Source: Candidatus Moranbacteria bacterium RIFCSPLOWO2_12_FULL_48_12 (GTDB taxonomy: Bacteria > Patescibacteriota > Minisyncoccia > Moranbacterales > UBA1568). From it: DNA of 11,548 nt. Location: the NCBI GenBank assembly GCA_001784735.1, contig MFSB01000047.1, forward strand, positions 1 through 11,548, given 5' to 3'. The notes beneath the pieces are model-generated. The model worked only from the letters and a program-made list of their open reading frames with translations, was not told the DNA's origin and did no database searches. Each line of letters begins with the position of its first letter. The stretch's first letter is position 1. This document shows positions 7,234 to 11,548 of the stretch, in pieces. The position numbers and the translations under genes were made by a program.

Positions 7234-7306
7234 CCCCGTTAGAGAACGCTGCGCCTTTGGCGTGACTTCAGTCGCTCGTAGCGACTTTTCTCTAACGGGG
7301 TCAACC
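7229..7306. repeat. large stem-loop repeat in the divergent region
   Basis: ACCCCGTTAGAGAA (7233-7246) pairs perfectly with TTCTCTAACGGGGT (7288-7301). The enclosed 41 bases carry a second perfect hairpin, GTCGCT-CGT-AGCGAC (7271-7285), and GCGCCTTTGGCG (7250-7261). Both outer edges read GTCAACCCC-like. The region 7181-7591 otherwise holds the leftward promoter at 7204-7233, the hairpin at 7384-7407 and the rightward promoter at 7483-7511. I see no gene in it. Confidence 0.65.
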
Positions 7307-7383
7307 CTATCGTTATTTTTGGTAAACATTCTTTGAGTAGGAATTTCAGCAAGATTTTCTTTTCGTTATGCCAAAATTTGATT

Positions 7384-7407
7384 GGTGTGGGGGTCAACCC
7401 CGTCACC
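7384..7407. repeat. GGTGTGGGGGTCAACCCC hairpin repeat
   Basis: GGTG and GGGG pair with CCCC and CACC around the loop TCAA, with a two-base internal mismatch. The core GGTGTGGGGGTCAAC is identical to the minus strand of 5933-5947, and 6040-6057 differs at only two positions (TTGA for TCAA in the middle). This marks a dispersed family. Confidence 0.55.
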
Positions 7408-7482
7408 TGTCTCAAAATTTCTCCATCCATGCATTCCAACTCCAAACAAAGTCGTATTACACATGGTACCGATAAAAATAAT

Positions 7483-7511
7483 TTGCAAAGATTTACAAAA
7501 TCATCTATACT
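7483..7511 (+). promoter_or_regulatory. sigma-70-type promoter for the hypothetical protein / GtrA pair
   Basis: TTGCAA (7483-7488), an exact 17-base spacer, then TATACT (7506-7511). Transcription would start near 7518, so the coding region must begin downstream. This rules out the long open extension upstream to 7382 and supports a start at 7571 or 7592. Confidence 0.6.
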
Positions 7512-7591
7512 ACAGACACAAAACAAACAAAAAAGATGGGTTTTCCGCAGGGGATATTTTCTTTTGCGGAATGACTCGGAAAAACAAAAGT

Positions 7592-8371
7592 ATGACACCG
7601 AATAATACTACTCAAACCGATCCACAGGAGCGCAGCGCAGAAGAGCAGGCGATGAAGATCCGGGCTCTGCGCGATATGGTGATGAGCGCCGAAAAAACCA
7701 TCCAGGGCGCCAAAGCCATGCTCCTCCAGCTCGAAGGCAAAAAGAAATCCGGCCGGCCGCGCAAGATGGAAGCCGACGCGACTGGCGGCACAGTCATCGA
7801 AGGGACGTTCGATGGTCAGGTTATGCTCGGCACGGATGGCAAGCAATACCCGGTGCCGGCGAATTACGCTTCCAAATCCAAACTCGTCGAGGGCGATATG
7901 TTGAAACTCACCATCACGGCCGATGGCGCTTTTCTGTATAAGCAAATCGGCCCGATCGAACGCCGCCATGCCATCGCCGTCGTGACCCAGGATGAAAACG
8001 GCAATTACTACATCCTCGCCAACGGCAAGCCATACCGCGTCCTCCTGGCTTCCATCACCTATTTCAAAGAGGCTCCCGGCGATGAGGTAGCCATCGTCAT
8101 TCCGCAGAACCTCGACGCCACCTGGGCCGCCATCGAGAATGTCATTCAAAAGGGCGCCCACCAGGACTGGCAGTCCGCCCTCTCCAAAGCCGAAGAAGAG
8201 AACGAGGACATCAACAGCTGGAAAAAAGAGCTGAAAGACAAGTCCCCCGCCTCATCCTCGATTATCAAGCCAGGTGATGCCGCTCCCCGCGGCGATACGC
8301 AGATGCTGGACTCCTGGGTACGCGATATGGAAGAAATCGAAAAAGAAATCAAGCAAAGCTCTCAGCAGTAA
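7592..8371 (+). CDS. hypothetical protein with coiled coil, AT-hook-like motif and duplicated beta domain
   Basis: A protein of 259 residues from the ATG at 7592 (266 from the ATG at 7571). The frame is open back to 7382, but the promoter at 7483-7511 makes that extension untranslated. Residues ~14-48 are predicted helical, probably a coiled coil. KKKSGRPRK (50-58) contains the GRP core of an AT-hook, which binds the DNA minor groove. Two beta-rich units follow with parallel wording: LGTDGKQYPVPANYASKSKLVEGDMLKLTI and YILANGKPYRVLLASITYFKEAPGDEVAIVI share a GKxYxV ... K/A-x-GDxxxxxI layout, suggesting an internal duplication of a small barrel. The C-terminus is acidic and helical. I recognise no named family, though such proteins seem conserved in CPR. 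A DNA- or RNA-binding role is inferred only. It is the first gene of a pair with the GtrA gene, 25 bases apart. Confidence 0.7.
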   Translation: MTPNNTTQTDPQERSAEEQAMKIRALRDMVMSAEKTIQGAKAMLLQLEGKKKSGRPRKMEADATGGTVIEGTFDGQVMLGTDGKQYPVPANYASKSKLVEGDMLKLTITADGAFLYKQIGPIERRHAIAVVTQDENGNYYILANGKPYRVLLASITYFKEAPGDEVAIVIPQNLDATWAAIENVIQKGAHQDWQSALSKAEEENEDINSWKKELKDKSPASSSIIKPGDAAPRGDTQMLDSWVRDMEEIEKEIKQSSQQ

Positions 8372-8396
8372 TATACAAAAAAATAAGTAACTTTTT

Positions 8397-8882
8397 ATGA
8401 ACGATGCAATGGCACAGAATCTTCCCCTCATGGCAACGCCTGCCGATCAGAATCTTTTCCTGAAACTTGCCAAGCAGTTTTCCAAATTCATCATCGTCGG
8501 AGGCATCAACACCAGCATTGATTTTCTCATTCTGAATATCCTCATCTACATCACCGGCATCACAGCCGGCGTTGAGCTCTTTATCTTGAACTGCATTTCT
8601 TTTTCGGTAGCTGTCATCAACAGCTATTTCATGAACAAACACTGGACATTCGAGGACAAGACGAAAACGGAGCAAGAACCCGTCAAATTCTCGCAATTCC
8701 TGGCCGTCAGCATCGTCGGCATCGTTATCAACGGACTGGTACTTACAAGCATCACTACCTACATTCCGCCGCTCTTCGGTCTGAGCGCCGTCCTCTGGGC
8801 CAATATCGCCAAACTGCTGGCTACCGGATTCTCTCTCATTTGGAACTTCATCGGCTACAAATTCTTCGTTTTCAAAAAATGA
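8397..8882 (+). CDS. GtrA-family membrane protein
   Basis: A 161-residue inner-membrane protein of the GtrA/DPMS family. These four-helix proteins are thought to help move lipid-linked sugars across the membrane or to aid polysaccharide and glycolipid assembly. Hydrophobic segments lie at about 29-51, 57-79, 99-121 and 130-157. Family-typical motifs are visible: KFIIVGGINTSIDF (30-43) at helix 1, NSYFMNKHWTF (75-85) after helix 2 and WNFIGYKFFVF (149-159) at the end. Length is normal for the family. No Shine-Dalgarno is visible before the ATG at 8397. ATGs at 8409 and 8430 are alternatives, the latter leaving a protein still containing all four helices. No glycosyltransferase gene lies next to it here. 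A terminator follows the stop. Confidence 0.9.
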   Translation: MNDAMAQNLPLMATPADQNLFLKLAKQFSKFIIVGGINTSIDFLILNILIYITGITAGVELFILNCISFSVAVINSYFMNKHWTFEDKTKTEQEPVKFSQFLAVSIVGIVINGLVLTSITTYIPPLFGLSAVLWANIAKLLATGFSLIWNFIGYKFFVFKK

Positions 8883-8922
8883 TCCTGCTAAAGCGGGATC
8901 ATCCTGAGCTTGTCGAAGGATC
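8881..8922. repeat. two small palindromic units at the gtrA-like stop
   Basis: GATCCTGC-TAAA-GCGGGATC (8881-8900) overlaps the TGA stop by two bases. Right after it comes TCCTGAGCTTGTCGAAGGA (8902-8920), a sequence I know as a widespread dispersed palindrome in many bacterial genomes. Together they form back-to-back hairpins before the terminator. Confidence 0.55.
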
Positions 8923-8930
8923 TTCTTTAC

Positions 8931-8960
8931 AAAAAAACTCCTTTTCGGAGGAGTTTTTCT
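8931..8960 (+). terminator. rho-independent terminator with UUCG loop
   Basis: ACTCCT (8937-8942) pairs with AGGAGT (8949-8954), plus a T-G pair, around a TTCG tetraloop (8944-8947). An A-run precedes and TTTTT follows. It sits about 50 bases after the GtrA stop and closes the 7592-8882 unit. The A- and T-runs make it usable in both directions. Confidence 0.85.
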
Positions 8961-8964
8961 TTTG

Positions 8965-8973
8965 TGATATAAT
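8965..8973 (+). promoter_or_regulatory. extended -10 promoter of dnaX
   Basis: TGATATAAT (8965-8973) is a perfect extended -10 box (TGnTATAAT). There is no good -35. Transcription would begin near 8980, giving a leader of about 100 bases that is T-rich and contains a possible GCTGA/TCAGC hairpin. No Shine-Dalgarno is visible before the dnaX ATG. Confidence 0.5.
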
Positions 8974-9080
8974 AATACCAAGCTGATCCATTCACTTATT
9001 GATTCAGCGGGTTGTTTTGGTGTTATTTTTGCATTTTGAATTGTAATTTTTCCTTTTGATTTTTAAGTTTTGATTTTTCT

Positions 9081-10913
9081 ATGTCGTCCACCACTCTCTA
9101 TCGCAAGTACCGCCCGCAGACCTTCGCCGAAGTCGTCGGACAGAAACACGTCGTCACTACTTTGACGAATGCTCTCAGACTAGGCCGGGTCGGCCAAGCC
9201 TATCTCTTGACCGGTCCGCGCGGTACCGGCAAGACCACCCTGGCGCGCCTCTTCGCCAAAGCCGTCAATTGCTCCGGTCGAAATAGTGCGGACTCGTCTC
9301 GCTCGCCTCGCTCAAGCTCCGGCGAAGCGAGCCAAAGCCTTGCGTTGGCGGAGCCCTGCAACAAATGCCAGCACTGCCTCCTCATGGCCGAAGGTCGCTC
9401 GCTCGACGTCATCGAAATCGATGCGGCTTCGCATACCGGCGTCGACAATATCCGAGAACTGCGCGAAACCGTCAATCTCCCGCCAACGCTCGGTTCGCAT
9501 AAGATCTATATCATCGATGAAGTGCATATGCTCTCCAGCGGGGCATTCAACGCCCTTTTGAAAACCCTGGAAGAACCGCCGGCGCATGTCATTTTCATCC
9601 TCGCCACGACAGCGCTCCACAAAGTTCCCGACACCATTCTCTCGCGCTGCCAACGCTTCGATCTTTCCCGCTTCCCGGTGAAAAGCATCGTGACGAAGCT
9701 CCAAATGATCGCCAAAAAAGAAAAGCTGAAGATCGCCCCGGGGGCGCTCGAGATGATCGCGCTCACGGCCGAAGGCGGGATGCGGGATGCCGAATCATTG
9801 CTTATGCAAATCATCTCCCTCGAAGCCTCTCCCATCACCGAAGATAAGGTTATCGAAGTCCTCGGCACCACCAAAAAAGCCAATATCGTCACACTCCTCC
9901 GTCTCATCGGTAAGCGTGAACTCTACGCCAGTCTCCATTTCGTCAGCCAACTTTCCCAAGACGGCGCCGACCTCTCCATATTCTCCGGTACGCTCCTCCA
10001 CTATCTCCGCGATCTCCTCCTCGTCTCCGCCGACCCCATAAACGGCCCGGGCGAACTGGATTCTCTCACCGACGAGCAAAAAACAGCGCTCCTCGAACTA
10101 GCTACCATATTCTCGCCTGGAGAGGTTGTCCGGATGCTGGAATATTTCCAAATCGCCCAAGTCGCCAGCAAAACTTCCATCATCCCGGAACTCCCTCTCC
10201 AAATCGCCATCGTGAAGATTCTTGCGAATAGTACGAATAGTAAACCGAATGACACGAATGATTTTCCTTCCTCTCCTGCTCCCCTTTCCAAGGGGAGCTC
10301 CCGCGAAAACGCGGGTGAGGGGTTGGAGAAAAACAATTCTGTTCCCCCGACAAATAAGAATCCCTCCGTCGCTAAAGCTTTGGCGGGCAAGCACGAAAAA
10401 AAAGAATTTACAAAAACAGCAACAACAATAAAGCAGAATAAAGAATCAGGAATCAGGAATCAGGAGGGGAAAACTTCTAATTTCTCTGTCATCCCGGACT
10501 TGATCCGGAATCCAGAAAACCTAGATTCCGGCTCAGCGACCGGAATGACAGTCAGTCTCGATACCATACAGGAAAAGTGGTCAATGATTTTGAACACCGC
10601 TAAAAATCTGAATGCTTCTCTCACTCTCGCCCTCTCTACCGCCCGACCCATCGAAACCATGGGCTTGACCGTCACTATCGCCGTCAAATATCCTTTTCAT
10701 AAAGAGCGCTTGGATGAGAAACAAAATCAATTGACACTCTCTAGTGCCTTTGATACCATACTCAAAACAAAAATCAAACTCCGCATCGTCCTTGAGGCCG
10801 CGTCGCCCGCGAATGACAGCAATAAAACCGCTGCCACAAAAGAGCCTGCGATAAATCCACTCGTCAGCCAAGCCATGGACCTCCTCGGAGGCAAATTAGT
10901 TCAAGAGAACTAA
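9081..10913 (+). CDS. dnaX: DNA polymerase III subunit gamma/tau
   Basis: A 610-residue clamp-loader ATPase that loads the sliding clamp during replication. The N-terminal AAA+ region starts with YRKYRPQTFAEVVGQ (7-21). Walker A is GPRGTGKT (45-52), the zinc-module cysteines are C64, C93, C96 and C99, Walker B is IIDEVHM (144-150), and the SRC arginine-finger motif is at 188-190. In E. coli the same cysteines are at 64, 73, 76 and 79, so this protein has 20 extra residues inside the zinc module, encoded by a hairpin repeat (9301-9332). Residues ~385-500 are a low-complexity linker built largely from dispersed repeats (10225-10551), still in frame. Residues ~500-590 form the C-terminal domain. 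The reading frame is intact throughout, so the gene is probably functional. The promoter is probably at 8965-8973. Confidence 0.95.
   Translation: MSSTTLYRKYRPQTFAEVVGQKHVVTTLTNALRLGRVGQAYLLTGPRGTGKTTLARLFAKAVNCSGRNSADSSRSPRSSSGEASQSLALAEPCNKCQHCLLMAEGRSLDVIEIDAASHTGVDNIRELRETVNLPPTLGSHKIYIIDEVHMLSSGAFNALLKTLEEPPAHVIFILATTALHKVPDTILSRCQRFDLSRFPVKSIVTKLQMIAKKEKLKIAPGALEMIALTAEGGMRDAESLLMQIISLEASPITEDKVIEVLGTTKKANIVTLLRLIGKRELYASLHFVSQLSQDGADLSIFSGTLLHYLRDLLLVSADPINGPGELDSLTDEQKTALLELATIFSPGEVVRMLEYFQIAQVASKTSIIPELPLQIAIVKILANSTNSKPNDTNDFPSSPAPLSKGSSRENAGEGLEKNNSVPPTNKNPSVAKALAGKHEKKEFTKTATTIKQNKESGIRNQEGKTSNFSVIPDLIRNPENLDSGSATGMTVSLDTIQEKWSMILNTAKNLNASLTLALSTARPIETMGLTVTIAVKYPFHKERLDEKQNQLTLSSAFDTILKTKIKLRIVLEAASPANDSNKTAATKEPAINPLVSQAMDLLGGKLVQEN
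9301..9332. repeat. hairpin element inside the DnaX zinc module
   Basis: GCTCGCCTCGC (9301-9311) pairs with GCGAAGCGAGC (9322-9332), one mismatch, loop of 10. It encodes part of the Ser/Arg-rich insert between C64 and C93 of DnaX. The insertion keeps the frame and is the only clear interruption of the otherwise well-conserved ATPase domain. Confidence 0.6.
10225..10263 (+). repeat. 9-bp tandem repeat in the dnaX linker
   Basis: CGAATAGTA is repeated twice in direct tandem (10225-10242). After three bases come CGAATGACA and CGAATGATT (10246-10263). The unit is nine bases, so it stays in frame, encoding an Asn/Thr/Ser/Asp-rich stretch at about DnaX residues 382-394. Confidence 0.6.
10278..10315. 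repeat. double hairpin element in dnaX, shared with 4425-4445
   Basis: A perfect 9-bp hairpin with loop TCC (10278-10298; core CTCCCCTTTCCAAGGGGAG) is followed by CCCGCG-AAAA-CGCGGG (10300-10315) and GTGAGGGGTTGGAG. The first 19-base core is identical to the intergenic repeat at 4426-4444, so this is a dispersed element translated as part of DnaX. Confidence 0.7.
10366..10386. repeat. imperfect 21-base palindrome in the dnaX linker
   Basis: An imperfect palindrome centred on AAAGCTTT with CCG/CGG-type ends, encoding the SVAKALAGK stretch of DnaX. I associate this peptide with in-frame dispersed repeats in other genomes, but from memory only. Confidence 0.45.
10445..10465 (+). repeat. three tandem AATCAGG units
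   Basis: Three perfect 7-base copies (10445-10451, 10452-10458, 10459-10465), encoding ESGIRNQEG in DnaX. A unit of seven means that gain or loss of one copy would shift the frame. Three copies (21 bases) keep it. Confidence 0.75.
10488..10551. repeat. 64-base palindromic element translated in DnaX (SVIPDLIRNP type)
   Basis: Ends TGTCATCCCGG and CCGGAATGACA are near-perfect inverted repeats, and the interior also pairs (GATCCGGAATCCAG against CTAGATTCCGG) around a short AAAACC loop. The translation contains SVIPDLIRNP, the hallmark of a palindromic repeat that occurs inside and between genes in many bacteria. It lies at DnaX residues about 470-491, in the linker. Confidence 0.75.
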
Positions 10914-10988
10914 TTTGGATTTATGATTTTAGATTTACGATTTTTGAGTTACCTAAAAGCTAATAGCTAGAAGCTAAACGCTGTTCAA

Positions 10989-11048
10989 TGGGGAGTAGCC
11001 CCTGGCCGCGCCCGAGGCTCGACCGCGGGCAGGCAAGCGGTAAAGTAG
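10989..11048 (+). repeat. 5' tRNA-Gln fragment with a hairpin insert (copy A)
   Basis: TGGGGAG (10989-10995) is the exact complement of the 3' acceptor strand CTCCCCA at 11479-11485. TAGC follows as in a tRNA, then a GC-rich hairpin (CCTGGCCGCG pairing with CCGCGGGCAGG, one mismatch), then CAAGCGGTAA of the D-loop. Homology to copy B extends weakly to 11048 (TAAAGTAG against TAAGGCAG), then stops. It therefore covers tRNA positions 1 to about 26. The rest of 10914-10988 holds only short AT-rich direct repeats (GATTTATGATTTTAGATTTA; AGCTAATAGCTAGAAGCTA). Confidence 0.6.
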
Positions 11049-11054
11049 AAATAT

Positions 11055-11318
11055 ATGCGATGTTTTCTCTATATTCTAAAAAGTCTTAAAGACCAAGAAT
11101 ATTACATCGGGATAGCTGAAGATGTCGAAAAAAGATTAAAACAGCATAATGCAGGGAAAACTTTTTCAACTCGTAGTCGTCGCCCGTTTCTCCTCATTTA
11201 TGAAGAAGAACATCCTACAAGAGAAGCTGCTAGAAAAAGAGAGATGTTTTTAAAAAGTTATGCTGGTGTGAAAGAAAAAAGAAAAATCGTAAACAGAATC
11301 AAAAACATTGGGCTGTAG
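11055..11318 (+). CDS. mini GIY-YIG nuclease-domain protein
   Basis: An 87-residue single-domain protein of the GIY-YIG superfamily, the nuclease fold found in UvrC and in many intron endonucleases. The first motif is YIL (6-8), the second YIG (17-19). R27 lies in the conserved EKRLKQHNAG helix and the probable catalytic Glu is E63 in REAARKREMFLKS. Members of this short class are common in CPR and Bacteroidetes, and their biological role is unclear. Length is normal. The stop codon TAG (11316-11318) lies inside the tRNA-Gln gene: the last ten bases of the CDS are the acceptor strand and positions 8-10 of that tRNA. The ATG is only seven bases after the tRNA fragment of copy A, so expression signals must lie in or before that repeat. 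It is clearly AT-rich beside GC-rich flanks. Confidence 0.85.
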   Translation: MRCFLYILKSLKDQEYYIGIAEDVEKRLKQHNAGKTFSTRSRRPFLLIYEEEHPTREAARKREMFLKSYAGVKEKRKIVNRIKNIGL

Positions 11319-11380
11319 CCAAGTGGTAAGGCAGCGGGTTTTGGTCCCGCGATGCGCAGGTTCGAATCCTGCCAGCCCAA
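11309..11380 (+). tRNA. tRNA-Gln (anticodon TTG), intact
   Basis: A full 72-base cloverleaf. Acceptor TGGGCTG pairs with CAGCCCA, the D-stem is GCC/GGC, the anticodon stem is GCGGG/CCCGC with loop TTTTGGT (anticodon TTG), the variable loop is GATGC, the T-stem is GCAGG/CCTGC with loop TTCGAAT, and the discriminator is A. All stems pair perfectly. CCA is not encoded (CAA follows). Its first ten bases are also the 3' end of the GIY-YIG gene. The next tRNA unit abuts it with no gap. Confidence 0.92.
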
Positions 11381-11489
11381 CAAAGAGTAGCCCCTGGCCG
11401 CGCACGGGGCGCAGCCGCGGGCAGGCAAGCGGTAAGGCAGGCGCCTTTGAAGCGCCCATTCGCAGGTTCGATCCCTACCTCCCCAGCCA
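11381..11489 (+). tRNA. second tRNA-Gln (anticodon TTG), interrupted and probably non-functional as it stands
   Basis: The 3' two-thirds are clear: CAAGCGGTAAGGC of the D-arm, anticodon stem GGCGC/GCGCC with loop CTTTGAA (TTG), variable CATTC, T-arm GCAGG-TTCGATC-CCTAC (with a C-A mismatch), acceptor CTCCCCA, discriminator G, and encoded CCA (11487-11489). Two defects are visible. The D-arm carries a hairpin insert of about 34 bases (around 11393-11426). The 5' acceptor strand reads CAAAGAG where TGGGGAG is needed, leaving three of seven pairs. The missing TGGGGAG is found at 10989-10995 in front of the other copy of the insert. It is either a pseudogene or one part of an interrupted gene. 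Confidence 0.5.
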
Positions 11490-11548
11490 CGAAAAGTGGC
11501 TTCGCCACCTCGTGGCCTGAGGCCATGAAAATGGCTTTTCAGGCCTCG
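11486..11548. repeat. two hairpins directly after the interrupted tRNA
   Basis: GCCACGA (11486-11492) and GTGGC (11496-11500) pair with GCCAC (11504-11508) and TCGTGGC (11510-11516), giving one long hairpin that begins in the CCA end of the tRNA. GAGGCC (11519-11524) and GGCCTC (11542-11547) with inner GAAAA/TTTTC give a second. There is no T-run, so these look like more palindromic repeats, not a terminator. Confidence 0.5.

Noticed and set aside
7382..7591. Long N-terminal extension of the hypothetical protein from an ATG-like start at 7382.
   Set aside because: A good promoter (7483-7511) lies inside it, the start of the extension falls in a hairpin repeat, and the peptide is Cys/His/Lys-rich without domain character. 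The ATG at 7592 (or 7571) fits better.
7239..7598. 119-codon minus-strand ORF in the divergent region.
   Set aside because: Its C-terminal third is the translated stem-loop repeat, and the remainder is antisense to the promoter and leader of the next gene. No ribosome binding site or family match.
7505..8161. 218-codon minus-strand ORF opposite the hypothetical protein.
   Set aside because: Antisense shadow of a gene with a promoter and operon partner, and no recognisable motifs.
8349..8981. 210-codon minus-strand ORF opposite the GtrA gene.
   Set aside because: Overlaps a clear GtrA protein. Its only notable peptide (LRQAQDD) comes from the dispersed palindrome at 8902-8920.
10989..11489. 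Group I or other self-splicing intron in tRNA-Gln with the GIY-YIG gene as homing endonuclease.
   Set aside because: The intervening segment contains a complete tRNA, the flanks are direct repeats, the interruption is in the D-arm and not the anticodon loop, and no intron core was recognised. Not excluded without a covariance-model search.
11486..11548. Terminator after the tRNA.
   Set aside because: Two strong hairpins are present but neither is followed by a T-run, and the window ends before any further signal could be seen.

Overview
The window looks like part of a Candidate Phyla Radiation (Patescibacteria, probably Parcubacteria-like) genome. This is an inference from gene content: a membrane protein paired with a TraG/VirD4-type DNA-pump ATPase that carries a C-terminal CxxC...CxxC ribbon, a YerC/TrpR-like repressor, a sigma-region-4 protein with HARE-type winged helices, a lone PEP-utilising domain protein, a GtrA protein, a mini GIY-YIG nuclease, and many small palindromic repeats, some inside genes. 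TGA acts as a stop in at least two genes, so the standard bacterial code fits.

Layout. 1-2200 is AT-rich by eye and transcribed leftward. It holds a TrpR-like repressor bracketed by two near-identical perfect palindromes (178-205 and 690-719) and a PEP-utilising mobile-domain protein. 2317-5944, also leftward, encodes the DNA-pump ATPase and its putative membrane partner, separated by a cluster of palindromic repeats. 6077-7180 (leftward) is a sigma-region-4/HARE-HTH regulator with a recognisable promoter. A roughly 400-base divergent region (7181-7591) contains a large stem-loop repeat, a smaller hairpin and a good promoter for a rightward pair: a conserved-looking hypothetical protein with an internal duplication and an AT-hook-like motif, then a GtrA membrane protein. 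A strong terminator with a UUCG loop closes that unit. dnaX follows from an extended -10 promoter. The window ends with a GIY-YIG nuclease gene that overlaps an intact tRNA-Gln(UUG), and a second tRNA-Gln(UUG) that is interrupted and partly duplicated.

Working picture. The housekeeping core is dnaX (clamp loader) and tRNA-Gln. The accessory part is the ATPase/membrane-protein pair, probably DNA transfer or uptake, plus two regulators. The most unusual signals are three. First, the twin palindromes look like an operator pair for the TrpR-like protein. Second, in the tRNA-Gln region a 51-base hairpin-bearing segment sits in the D-arm of a tRNA and recurs 392 bases upstream fused to the missing acceptor strand, so the nuclease gene and a complete tRNA-Gln lie between the two parts of one tRNA. 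Third, several different palindromic elements have been absorbed in frame into dnaX, including one inside its zinc-binding module.
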